Position numbers and translations under genes: made by a program
In this document: in pieces, positions 18,196 through 29,121 of the stretch
How positions within the stretch are numbered: position 1 is the first letter of the stretch
How the letters are laid out: every line of letters starts with the position of its first letter
Assembly (NCBI GenBank): GCA_025937075.1
Contig: JAICSD010000005.1
Span: 1-29,123, forward strand
Direction: 5' to 3'
DNA: 29,123 nucleotides
Source of the DNA: Vicinamibacteria bacterium
GTDB lineage: Bacteria > Acidobacteriota > Vicinamibacteria > Vicinamibacterales > 2-12-FULL-66-21
Notes under the pieces: generated by a model
What the model was told of the DNA's origin: nothing
Databases searched by the model: none
Seen by the model: the letters and a program-made list of their open reading frames with translations, nothing else

Positions 18196-18990
18196 ATGAT
18201 CGACTCGCATTGCCATCTGGCGGACGAGGCATTTGCATCCGACCTCGATGCCGTCATCGACCGTGCAAAAGGCGCCGGCCTGTCATCGGCGCTTTGCATC
18301 ATCGCTGCAGGAGATGACGCCGAGGCCCGGCGTGCTGCAGACGTCCGGGGACGGTGGAGTACCGTGCACTTCGCAACCGGCGTGCACCCCCACAATGCGG
18401 GGACGTTCACGGAGGGCAGAGCCGCGGCGGCGGCGACGCGAGAGTGGGTGACGCGGTTCGAGGCGTGCGCGGCTGGCGAGATCGGTCTCGACTACCACTA
18501 CGATTTCTCCAAGCCGCCCATCCAGCAGGAAGTCTTCGCGGCCCAGATCGAGCTGGCGCTCGAGTTGCGCGTGCCCGTCATCATCCACACACGCGAGGCC
18601 ACGGACGACACGTTTGGCATCCTTCGCGAATCGGGCCGCGGCACCCTGCGGGGCGTGTTCCACTGCTTCACAGGCGATCTGAACATGGCGCGCCGTGCGC
18701 TCGATCTTGGATTCGACATCTCGCTCGCGGGCATCGTCACGTTTCCCAAGGCTGAGGCGCTCCGCGATGCGGCGCGCTTCGTGCCGTCGGATCGTCTGCT
18801 GATCGAAACGGACAGCCCGTATCTCGCGCCCGTTCCGCATAGAGGGAAGCGCAACGAGCCGGCGTTCGTCGCGCGCGTGCTGGACGAGCTGGCGTCGCTT
18901 CGGGGCGAACCTCGCGACGCGCTCGAGCGCATCACGGACGCGAATTTCGCGCGGTTGTTCCGGCCAACTCGCGCGTCCGCAAGCGCTTAG
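18196..18990 (+). CDS. tatD: TatD-family metal-dependent DNase
   Basis: 264-residue TIM-barrel hydrolase of the TatD family, whose members act as 3'-5' exonucleases on DNA. Metal ligands are visible in the expected order: His5 and His7 in DSHCH, Glu95 in GEIGLDYHYD, His131 in VIIHTREA, His156 in HCFTG and Asp206 in ETDSPYLAPVPHRGKRNEP. Length is normal for the family. It follows metG, a common pairing in bacterial genomes, separated only by repeat copy 5. The last residues (RASASA) extend slightly past the fold. Confidence 0.93.
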   Translation: MIDSHCHLADEAFASDLDAVIDRAKGAGLSSALCIIAAGDDAEARRAADVRGRWSTVHFATGVHPHNAGTFTEGRAAAAATREWVTRFEACAAGEIGLDYHYDFSKPPIQQEVFAAQIELALELRVPVIIHTREATDDTFGILRESGRGTLRGVFHCFTGDLNMARRALDLGFDISLAGIVTFPKAEALRDAARFVPSDRLLIETDSPYLAPVPHRGKRNEPAFVARVLDELASLRGEPRDALERITDANFARLFRPTRASASA

Positions 18991-18994
18991 CGCG

Positions 18995-19024
18995 TTGACA
19001 CTTACGCAGACAGTTCAGTATTGT
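18995..19024 (+). promoter_or_regulatory. Sigma-70 promoter of the ispB-ligA-HtrA-regulator group
   Basis: A perfect -35 TTGACA (18995-19000), an 18-base spacer and TATTGT (19019-19024, four of six). This is the best full promoter I can see in the window. Transcription should begin near 19031, leaving a leader of about 60 bases. It lies over an in-frame upstream start at 19023, which argues that translation begins at GTG 19092 instead. The palindrome GGCCGCGGCC (19027-19036) covers the predicted start site. Confidence 0.65.
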
Positions 19025-19091
19025 GGGGCCGCGGCCTACGCGGACGACGCGGAATCCGGACGGATCGAGGCAGCCTGAAAGTACACACCGA

Positions 19092-22272
<3,181 letters not shown>

Positions 22273-22277
22273 GGCCA

Positions 22278-23765
22278 ATGCGCCGCTTCACGCTGCTCAC
22301 CGTCGCGCTGTCGTCCGCGGTGGCGTTTCTCGTCGGCCTCATCCTCGCCGGCGGCGTGACGCGGACGCCGGTCGTGTCGAGCGCGCCGCGTCCCGGGCCG
22401 GCACGCTCCGGTTTGAAGCCCGCGGGCGAGGTGGCGGGCGCCGTCAACTTCGCGGACGTCGCCGAGCGCATCAACCCGGCGGTCGTCAACATCGACGCTG
22501 CGTCACGCGGCGGACGCGACGTCCGGCGCCGCCGCGGCATCGACGATCCTTCCGAGGTGCCGCGCGACTTCGATCTGCCACACCAGGGCTCGGGCAGCGG
22601 CTTCATCATCGACAAGGACGGGTACGTCCTGACCAACTACCACGTCATCGAGGACGCCGATCGCATCAGCGTCACCCTCGCCGACGGCCGCACTCTTCGC
22701 GGCGAGGTCGTCGGCACCGATCCCGCGATTGACGTCGCGTTGATCCGTGTCGGCGGTACGGGCCTGCCCGAGGCACCCATGGGGAACTCCGACGAGCTCC
22801 GCGTCGGCGAATGGGTCTGCGCGATCGGGAACCCGCTCGGCTACGTGCACTCGGTCACCGTCGGCGTGGTGAGCTTCATCGGTCGGAAGCTCTTCGACGC
22901 GAGCCTCGACGACTACATCCAGACCGACGCCGCAATCAATTTCGGCAACAGCGGCGGTCCCCTCATCAACGCGCGCGGCGAGGTGATCGGCATCAACTCG
23001 GCGATCAGTTCCCGCGCGAGCAATATCGGGTTCGCCGTCCCCATCAATCAGGCGGTGGCCATCCTGCCGCAGCTCAAGACGCGCGGCCGTGTCTCGCGCG
23101 GGTTCATCGGCATCTACTTGACCGATGTGACCGCGGATCTGCAGCGCTCGCTCGAGCTTCCGGTCTCACGAGGCGCGCTCGTGCAGGACCTCACGAACGA
23201 CTCGCCCGCGGAACGGGCCGGCATCCGCGCGTACGACATCATCCTGTCGGTCGATGGTCGCGAGGTCTGGACGAACGAAGAGCTGATTCGCGACATCTCA
23301 GGTCGGCAGCCGGGGACGCTGGTGCGCCTCGACGTGCTGCGAGACGGCCGTCACGTGCCCGCCACGGTGAAGCTGGTGGAGCGGCCGCAGGCGGACCGCT
23401 CGGGCGACCAGTCCGACTCCGGACTGCCGCAGCGTCCGGGCACCGGCGCGCCTGGCGCCGACGATTCGCCGCTCGGCCTCACCGTCCGCGAATTCGACGC
23501 CCCATTCGCGCGGCGGCTCGAGATTCCCTCGTCCGTCCAGGGGGTCGTCGTCACGCGCGTGGAGCCCGCGCGCGCCTCGTTCGTGCCGTCGATCCGCCGC
23601 GGCTTCATCATCATGGAGATCAATCGTCAGCCTGTTCGCTCCGTCGCCGAGTTTCAGCGGCTCGTGTCCGGCGCACGGTCGGGTGAGGCGCTGGCGCTCT
23701 ACGGGTACGATCCCGGCATCAGCCAGCGCGCCTTCGTCACCGTCACCGTGGACGAGGCGCGATGA
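22278..23765 (+). CDS. HtrA/DegP-type periplasmic serine protease with two PDZ domains
   Basis: 495 residues with an N-terminal membrane anchor or signal (TLLTVALSSAVAFLVGLILA, about 5-24), so it acts in the periplasm. The trypsin-like domain has the complete triad: His122 in LTNYHVIEDA, Asp152 in PAIDVALIRV and Ser225 in NFGNSGGPLIN. Two PDZ domains follow (about 265-365, then about 385-490), separated by a Pro/Gly/Asp-rich linker. The family degrades or refolds misfolded envelope proteins. A basic stretch (RGGRDVRRRRG, 77-87) precedes the protease domain. Its stop overlaps the start of the sigma-54 response regulator by ATGA, an association that suggests shared control. Confidence 0.92.
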   Translation: MRRFTLLTVALSSAVAFLVGLILAGGVTRTPVVSSAPRPGPARSGLKPAGEVAGAVNFADVAERINPAVVNIDAASRGGRDVRRRRGIDDPSEVPRDFDLPHQGSGSGFIIDKDGYVLTNYHVIEDADRISVTLADGRTLRGEVVGTDPAIDVALIRVGGTGLPEAPMGNSDELRVGEWVCAIGNPLGYVHSVTVGVVSFIGRKLFDASLDDYIQTDAAINFGNSGGPLINARGEVIGINSAISSRASNIGFAVPINQAVAILPQLKTRGRVSRGFIGIYLTDVTADLQRSLELPVSRGALVQDLTNDSPAERAGIRAYDIILSVDGREVWTNEELIRDISGRQPGTLVRLDVLRDGRHVPATVKLVERPQADRSGDQSDSGLPQRPGTGAPGADDSPLGLTVREFDAPFARRLEIPSSVQGVVVTRVEPARASFVPSIRRGFIIMEINRQPVRSVAEFQRLVSGARSGEALALYGYDPGISQRAFVTVTVDEAR

Positions 23766-25138
23766 AACCACGGATTCTCGTCATAGACGACGAGGCGGAA
23801 ATCCGGCGATCGGTGAGGATGATCCTCGAGTACGAAGGCTATGACGTGACGGAGGCGTCGAGCGGTCCCGAGGGTCTGGCGATGGTCGAGCGTGAGCCGC
23901 CGGATCTCGTCTTCCTCGACATCAAGATGCCGGGCCTCGACGGGCTCGAGGCGCTGCAGCGGATCCGACAGACGAACGAATCGCTGCCGGTCGTCATGAT
24001 CTCCGGCCACGGCACCGTGAGCACGGCTGTCGAAGCGACCAAGCTCGGTGCGTTCGACTTCATCGAGAAGCCGCTCGCCAGCGAGCGCGTGCTCGTCACG
24101 ATCCGGAACGCGCTCGACCAGACACGGCTCCAGAACGAGAACCGCACGCTCAAGCGCGCCGCGGAAGCGCGCCACCAGATGGTGGGGGAGAGCCCTGCGC
24201 TGCGCCACGTGTGGGATGCCGTCAAGCGCGCCGCGCCGACGAACGCCACGGTGCTGCTGCTCGGCGAGAGCGGCGTCGGAAAGGAGCTCGTCGCGCGGTC
24301 GATTCATCGCAACAGTCTGCGCAGCCGCGAGCGCTTCGTGCAGGTGAACTGCGCCGCGATTCCCGAGGAGCTGATCGAATCCGAGCTCTTCGGCCACGAG
24401 AAGGGATCGTTCACCGGCGCGACCGAGAAGCAGATCGGGAAGTTCGAGCAGGCGGACCGCGGGACGATCTTCCTCGACGAAGTCGGCGACATGAGCGCGA
24501 AGACACAGGCCAAGGTGCTGCGCGTGCTCCAGGAAGGGGAAGTCGAGCGGCTGGGCTCGGCGCGCACCATCAAGGTCGACGTCCGCGTCATCGCCGCCAC
24601 GAACAAGGATCTGGAAGCGGAGATCGAGAAGGGAAGCTTCCGCGAGGATCTCTATTTCCGTCTGAGCGTGATTCCGATCCGCGTGCCGACGCTGCGCGAT
24701 CGGCGCGAGGACATCCCGGTGCTCGTGCGCCACTTCGTCGACCTGTTCAGCCGCGAGAACAACCGGCGTCCGCAGCGATTCACGGCGGCCGCGCTGGAGT
24801 ACCTGCAGAAGGCGCGATGGAAAGGGAACGTCCGCGAGCTCAGAAACACCGTCGAGCGGCTGCTCATCATGACGCCCGGAGACGTCATCGACGTCGACGA
24901 CCTCCGCGACGTCGTCCGGATCGATTCCGGGAAATCCGTGGCGTCCGCCGAGCCGGCGGGCGATCGTCCCGGCACGTTGCGCGAGTTCAAGGAATCAGCG
25001 GAGCGGGCGTTCCTCGTCGAGAAGCTGCGCGAGAACGCGTGGAACATCTCGAAGACCGCGGAAGTCATCGGCACGCCGCGAAGCAATCTGTACAAGAAGC
25101 TGGAGCAGTACGCGATCAGCCAGGAGAGCGACGGCTAA
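23762..25138 (+). CDS. NtrC-family sigma-54-dependent response regulator
   Basis: 458 residues in three parts. The receiver domain (1-120) has acidic pocket DDE at 9-11, phospho-acceptor Asp53 in VFLDIKMPG and Lys103 in IEKP. The AAA+ domain (about 140-370) has Walker A GESGVGKE (168-175), Walker B TIFLDE (235-240) and the sigma-54 contact loop, which reads GSFTGA (215-220) instead of the usual GAFTGA. The C-terminal helix-turn-helix is ISKTAEVIGTPRSNLYKKLEQY. Domain order and the tail resemble NtrX. No histidine kinase gene is adjacent, so its partner is unknown. The ATGA overlap with the HtrA-type gene points to an envelope-stress connection. Confidence 0.92.
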   Translation: MKPRILVIDDEAEIRRSVRMILEYEGYDVTEASSGPEGLAMVEREPPDLVFLDIKMPGLDGLEALQRIRQTNESLPVVMISGHGTVSTAVEATKLGAFDFIEKPLASERVLVTIRNALDQTRLQNENRTLKRAAEARHQMVGESPALRHVWDAVKRAAPTNATVLLLGESGVGKELVARSIHRNSLRSRERFVQVNCAAIPEELIESELFGHEKGSFTGATEKQIGKFEQADRGTIFLDEVGDMSAKTQAKVLRVLQEGEVERLGSARTIKVDVRVIAATNKDLEAEIEKGSFREDLYFRLSVIPIRVPTLRDRREDIPVLVRHFVDLFSRENNRRPQRFTAAALEYLQKARWKGNVRELRNTVERLLIMTPGDVIDVDDLRDVVRIDSGKSVASAEPAGDRPGTLREFKESAERAFLVEKLRENAWNISKTAEVIGTPRSNLYKKLEQYAISQESDG

Positions 25139-25180
25139 CCAGCGATCGTAGCGCGTCTTTCGGGCCACCCAATCGGAAGG

Positions 25181-25601
25181 CCACCGTAGAGAGCCGTAAG
25201 CCGAATTCTGTTCCCTTCGACTCGGCGTTGCGGCCTCGCTCGGGGTGACGACCATTCCTCTAGCCCCGTCATTGCTGACGGGATCCAGCAGCCTACCCGG
25301 AGGCTTCGGACGGGCCGTCCGATTGCCCCCCTATTTGGCCTTGCTCCGTGCGGGGTTTTGCCTGCCACTCGTGTTGCCACGAGCGCGGTGCGCTCTTACC
25401 GCACCTTTTCACCCTTACTCGCCTCCGCCCTCAGCCTTTGAGCCGACAGCGAAGGCGGGCGGTGTATTTTCTGTGCCACTTTCCTTCGGGTTGCCCCGAC
25501 CGGGCGTTACCCGGCGCACTGCCCTGCGGAGTTCGGACTTTCCTCCCCTCGACCCGGCCGAAGGCCGACTCGAGAGACGGTCGTCTGGCTCTCTCCGGTG
25601 G
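25181..25601 (-). ncRNA. rnpB: RNase P RNA, bacterial type A
   Basis: Catalytic RNA that matures tRNA 5' ends. On the minus strand the conserved blocks come in order: GAGGAAAGTCCGAACTCC (25545-25528), GTGCCACAGAAAATACACCG (25479-25460), AAGGTGCGGTAAGAGCGCACC, GGAGCAAGGCCAAATAGGG (25347-25329), GGGTAGGCTGCTGGATCCC, and the 3' block GAATTCGGCTTAC (25208-25196). The ends are set by helix P1: 25587-25601 pairs with 25181-25195 in 14 of 15 positions. About 421 bases is a normal length. In the loop equivalent to L15 the tRNA-contact sequence reads GGC (25352-25362) where GGU is usual. Confidence 0.95.
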
Positions 25602-25608
25602 TCTTTCC

Positions 25609-25614
25609 ATGATA
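25609..25614 (-). promoter_or_regulatory. -10 box of rnpB
   Basis: The minus strand reads TATCAT (five of six) seven bases upstream of the first base of helix P1 at 25601. That is a normal -10 to start-site distance for a transcript whose 5' end is made by initiation. The -35 region is poor. Confidence 0.5.
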
Positions 25615-25654
25615 ACAGCCGCTGAGCGCGCAGCTGCAGTTGCGCGCTAGGATT

Positions 25655-25684
25655 TCCAACCTCCAATCTCTCCAACCTCCAACC
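25655..25684. repeat. Short heptamer array (TCCAACC)
   Basis: TCCAACC, TCCAATC, a 2-base interruption (TC), then TCCAACC twice. The complement is GGTTGGA/GATTGGA. It lies between rnpB and the FG-GAP protein gene and has the same period as the longer array at the window's right end. Confidence 0.65.
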
Positions 25685-25726
25685 TCCGGCTTTGACGCCC
25701 CGCTTGAGCCGCGGTATCGTTTGAAC

Positions 25727-26275
25727 GTGGTTTCCCAACGGGTCGTTGCGGGAGCACTCCTCGTCCTGCTGGCGATTGCCGTTCCCGGCGTTGCCGCAGC
25801 CCATTCGCGCCACGAGCGGCGCATCCATTCCGTCACGCTTCATCCGGAGCGGGATGGCACGCTGATCGCGATCCGGTTCATCCATCGCGCACGCCCGCGC
25901 CTGCTGCACCTCGCGGAACGCGTCGACGCCTTCGTCCTCCGCGATATCGACAACGACGGCGACCTGGACATCGTCGCGGCTTCGCAGACGCGCGGGCTCC
26001 TGGTGTGGCGAAACGCCGGACGCGGACATTTCAAGCTCGCCGGCCCGCCGTCGACGCGTTCGGGCCGTCCTCCGCTTCGTACCGTCCGCCACCGCCCGGC
26101 GGATAAGGATGGTCCCGCCGCCTCGGACGATCGGTACGATGCGACGGCGCCCCGCGGGCCCGGGCCGGTTCACAGCGAGCCCGCGATTCACTTCGCTCCC
26201 CGCTCGCCCGTTTTTCATTCCGCCGTCGTCCTCCACCCCCAGCACGGCCGCGCGCCTCCCACCGCCATCCTCTGA
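25727..26275 (+). CDS. Small secreted protein with one FG-GAP/VCBS repeat
   Basis: 182 residues from GTG 25727. The N-terminus (VSQRVVAGALLVLLAIAVPG, cleavage near VAAAHS) is a signal peptide. A single FG-GAP/VCBS unit follows: DIDNDGDLDIVAAS (73-86) holds the calcium-binding DxDxDGxxD pattern, and GLLVWRNAGRGHF (90-102) completes the blade. One blade cannot form a propeller, so the protein may pair with others or be a remnant. The last 80 residues are rich in Pro, Arg, Ala and His with no recognised fold. The start is uncertain, since no ribosome-binding site is clear, and the tail is the least certain part of the reading frame. Confidence 0.6.
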   Translation: MVSQRVVAGALLVLLAIAVPGVAAAHSRHERRIHSVTLHPERDGTLIAIRFIHRARPRLLHLAERVDAFVLRDIDNDGDLDIVAASQTRGLLVWRNAGRGHFKLAGPPSTRSGRPPLRTVRHRPADKDGPAASDDRYDATAPRGPGPVHSEPAIHFAPRSPVFHSAVVLHPQHGRAPPTAIL

Positions 26276-26358
26276 TTCCTTCCTGACTTGCTCCGTCTGC
26301 CGCAGCGGCGGCGAACGGGTCGGTCCATATCGGTTGGTTTCTCGTCGGAGGCACTTGT

Positions 26359-27756
26359 ATGCGCGTCCTGTTGGTGGATCTTCCTGCCCGTGAAGGCGTG
26401 GTGGCGAAGGACACCGTTGTCGGCGGATATGGTTCCCGGTTGCTGCCGTTCTCGCGCGTCACGAGAGTGATCGGCGCGTTGAAGCAGCGGCTGCACGATG
26501 TGCCGAGCGTGCAGCTCGCGTACATTTCGGCGATCCTGGCGCAGTACGGGCACGACGCCGTGTGGTCGCGCGGCGAGATGAGCCGCGCCGACGTGGCGAT
26601 CGTGCTCAGCTCGCTCGTGGATCACAGGCACGAGACGGCGTGGGCGGACGCGATGCGCGCCCGCGGCGTCCGTGTCGGGTTCGTCGGGCTCACGGCGTCG
26701 AAGATGCCGGAGCTCTTCCGCGCGCACGCGGATTTCATCGTCAACGGCGAGCCGGAATCGGCGGTGCGCCGGCTCGCGCGCGGCGAACGGCTGAACGGCG
26801 AGTGCATCAGCGAGCCGGCGAGCGACCTCGATACGCTGCCGTTCCCGCGCTGGGATTTCGCGTTCACGGCGAAGCGCCGCCGCGGGATCCTGCCGTTTCG
26901 GCCGCGGGCGATCGCGGGCCGCATTCCGCTGCTCGCGAGCCGCGGCTGCCCGGAGTTCTGCACCTACTGCCCGCACCGGATTCTCGCGGGCCATCGCTCC
27001 CGCTCGATCCGGAACATCGTCGACGAGCTGGCGCTCCTGTGCGACGTCTTCCGCCGGCCGTACGTCGTCTTTCGCGATCCCCTGTTCACGAACGATCGCG
27101 ATCGGGCGCTCGGCCTCGCGGACGAGATCCGCGCGCGCGGCCTCGATCTGCGCTTCGAGTGCGAGACGCGCCTCGATCGCCTGGACACGCCGCTCCTGGA
27201 GTCGCTCCACGCGGCGGGTCTGCGGGCGATCAGCTTCGGCATCGAATCGGTGTCGCCGGAGACCCTGCGCCGCGTCGGCAGGCGGCCGATCCCCGAGGGG
27301 CACCAGCGGGCGATCATCGGCTGGTGCCGCGACCGCGGCGTCCTCACAGCGGCGTTCTACGTGCTCGGGTTCCTGCAGGACGACTGGACGTCGATCGCCG
27401 CGACGATCGACTACGCGATCGATCTGGGATCGACCGTCGCGCAGTTCAAGCTGCTGACGCCGTATCCGGGGACGCCGCTCTGGAGGCAGTTCGCGCCGCG
27501 GGTCTACGAGACGGACTGGCAGAGGTTCGACGGGTTCACGCCGACGTTCGAGCATCCGAATCTGAGCCCGGCGGAGCTGCGGTTCCTGCTCGGCGCCGCG
27601 TACACGCGGTTCTACATGCGCCCCTCGTGGCTCGCGAACTGGGCGCAGATTGACGCGAAGCCGGTAAGATCGGTCGTGCGCAGAATGGATGTGCGCGTCG
27701 CGCGCCGCCATGCGCGCGAGGAACTGGAGCTGATGTCGCGGACCGTCTCGTGCTGA
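26359..27756 (+). CDS. Radical SAM protein with N-terminal B12-binding-type domain
   Basis: 465 residues. The N-terminal part (1-145) has the fold signature of cobalamin-binding domains (MRVLLVDLPA, then VQLAYISAILAQYGHDA, ADVAIVLSS, FIVNGEPE), though the cobalamin-ligand DxHxxG motif is not present. The radical SAM core carries the cluster ligands Cys197, Cys201 and Cys204 in SRGCPEFCTYCPH, with FGIESVSPETLRRVGR (from about 294) and LLTPYPGTPLW typical of this superfamily. GGAGG seven bases before the ATG is a good ribosome-binding site. The end overlaps the aminotransferase start by seven bases, so the two probably serve one pathway. Members of this group methylate or rearrange unactivated carbons; the substrate here is unknown. 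Confidence 0.85.
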   Translation: MRVLLVDLPAREGVVAKDTVVGGYGSRLLPFSRVTRVIGALKQRLHDVPSVQLAYISAILAQYGHDAVWSRGEMSRADVAIVLSSLVDHRHETAWADAMRARGVRVGFVGLTASKMPELFRAHADFIVNGEPESAVRRLARGERLNGECISEPASDLDTLPFPRWDFAFTAKRRRGILPFRPRAIAGRIPLLASRGCPEFCTYCPHRILAGHRSRSIRNIVDELALLCDVFRRPYVVFRDPLFTNDRDRALGLADEIRARGLDLRFECETRLDRLDTPLLESLHAAGLRAISFGIESVSPETLRRVGRRPIPEGHQRAIIGWCRDRGVLTAAFYVLGFLQDDWTSIAATIDYAIDLGSTVAQFKLLTPYPGTPLWRQFAPRVYETDWQRFDGFTPTFEHPNLSPAELRFLLGAAYTRFYMRPSWLANWAQIDAKPVRSVVRRMDVRVARRHAREELELMSRTVSC

Positions 27757-29024
27757 CCGCCATCTGCCGCTATGGTCCGCGCGTGCTGCCCGAGACACAC
27801 GCCATCGTGCACCGTGCCCGCGCGCGCCACGAGCTGATCCAGGGGCCCGACATTCGACGCTTCGAGACGGCATTTGCGGCGCGCCTCGGCGTCAGCGACG
27901 CGGTCAGCGCGTCGTACGGGCGCGTCGCCTTCTATTACCTTCTGAAGGCGATGCGGTTCCCCGACGGCGGGGACGTGATCCTGCCGGCGCTGACGTTCTG
28001 GGTCGTTCCGGAGATGGTGCGCGTCGCGGGCCTGACGCCCGTGTTCGCCGACATCGATCCCTCCACGTTCAACCTCGATCCGGCCGCTGTCGAGCGCGCA
28101 ATCACCGAGCGCACGGTTGCCGTGGTGCCCACGCACTTGTACGGACTGCCGTGCCGGATGGACGCGATCATGGCGATTGCATCCAGACACCACCTTCGGG
28201 TGATCGAGGACTGCGCGCACGCGCTCGGCGCAACATATCAGGGACAGCAGGCCGGGACGTTCGGTGACGCGGCGTTCTTCAGTTTTCAGACACTGAAGCC
28301 GCTGAACACCTACGGCGGCGGGATGGCGATTGCGAAAGACCCTGGCGTCCTTGCGCGCGTGCGGGCGCAGGCGGACGCGGAGCCGTGGCCGAGCGAGGAG
28401 CGCGTCAACAACCGCCTGAAGGTTGGGGCGGCGCAGCGCATCTTCAGCAGCCCGCTCGGCTTTACGCTGAGCGCGTTTCCCGCGTTGCTCACCGCTTCTC
28501 TCTTCATCCCGCGTCCTGACGTCTACCTGTGGGAGAAGATCCGGCCGCTCTCGCCGATGCCCGACAGTTATCGCGAGCGGTACACGAACGTCCAGGCGGC
28601 GCTCGGGCTCGCCGGCCTCGATCGCCTCGACGAGTGGACGCACGCGACGCGGAATCACGCGGCAATCATGGATGCGTCTCTCTCCGGGATTCCAGGCGTC
28701 CAGACGCCGCATGCGCCGCCCGGTGCCGGGCACGTGTACTACCAGTATTGTGTCTATGCGCCGGACCGCGACCGGCTGGTTCGCCGTGCCTTGCATCGAG
28801 GCGTCGACGTCGAGACGCTGCACGTCGATGTCTGCTCGACGCTGCCGCTCTTCGGCGCGCAGCCCCCTGCGCCGAACGCCGAGCGCGCCGCGCAGGTTGT
28901 CCAGCTTCCCGTCTATTCCTCGCTCGGCGAGCGCCGGGCGCGTCGCGTGGGTCGCGTCATGCGGAGACTCCTGAGTCCCTCATCGCTAATCCCTGATCCC
29001 GAATCCCTCATCTCGAATCGCTAA
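27750..29024 (+). CDS. DegT/DnrJ/EryC1-family PLP aminotransferase
   Basis: 424 residues with the fold-type I pattern of sugar and cyclitol aminotransferases: LIQGPDIRRFETAFAARLGV (29-48), VILPALTFWVVPEMV, Asp154 in RVIEDCAHALGA (contacts the PLP nitrogen) and the PLP lysine Lys183 in FSFQTLKPLNTYGGG. Such enzymes make amino sugars for surface glycans or modified secondary metabolites. I used GTG 27750, which overlaps the radical SAM gene by seven bases; GTG 27783 is an alternative. The last 15 or so residues (SPSSLIPDPESLISNR) and the stop codon are encoded by the heptamer array that begins at 28978, so the natural end has probably been replaced or extended. Confidence 0.88.
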   Translation: MLTAICRYGPRVLPETHAIVHRARARHELIQGPDIRRFETAFAARLGVSDAVSASYGRVAFYYLLKAMRFPDGGDVILPALTFWVVPEMVRVAGLTPVFADIDPSTFNLDPAAVERAITERTVAVVPTHLYGLPCRMDAIMAIASRHHLRVIEDCAHALGATYQGQQAGTFGDAAFFSFQTLKPLNTYGGGMAIAKDPGVLARVRAQADAEPWPSEERVNNRLKVGAAQRIFSSPLGFTLSAFPALLTASLFIPRPDVYLWEKIRPLSPMPDSYRERYTNVQAALGLAGLDRLDEWTHATRNHAAIMDASLSGIPGVQTPHAPPGAGHVYYQYCVYAPDRDRLVRRALHRGVDVETLHVDVCSTLPLFGAQPPAPNAERAAQVVQLPVYSSLGERRARRVGRVMRRLLSPSSLIPDPESLISNR

Positions 29025-29121
29025 TCCCTGATCCCGAATCCCTCATCTCGAATCGCTAATCGCCGATCCCCAATCCCCGATCCGAACCCCGAACCCCGCA
29101 CCCGCACCCGCACCCGCACGC
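28978..29121. repeat. Heptanucleotide tandem array running to the window edge
   Basis: From 28978 to 29082 the sequence divides into fifteen 7-base units that all end in ATC: CCTCATC, GCTAATC, CCTGATC, CCGAATC, CCTCATC, TCGAATC and so on. Five units form a 35-base higher-order repeat present twice without a mismatch (28985-29019, 29020-29054) and begun a third time. After 29082 the units become CGAACCC, CGAACCC, CGCACCC and then hexamers GCACCC. The first third lies inside the aminotransferase frame. Confidence 0.9.

Noticed and set aside
25151..25170. Possible degenerate hairpin copy between the response regulator and rnpB (GCGCGTCTTTCGGGCCACCC)
   Set aside because: It resembles the TTTCA half of the family but the stem is broken and the loop differs. 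Too weak to count as a sixth copy or as an rnpB terminator.
26276..26358. Riboswitch or other leader before the radical SAM gene
   Set aside because: I looked for a B12-box or recognisable aptamer and saw none; the 83 bases show only a good GGAGG ribosome-binding site.
28978..29121. CRISPR array
   Set aside because: The units are contiguous 7-mers with no unique spacers, and no cas gene is near.
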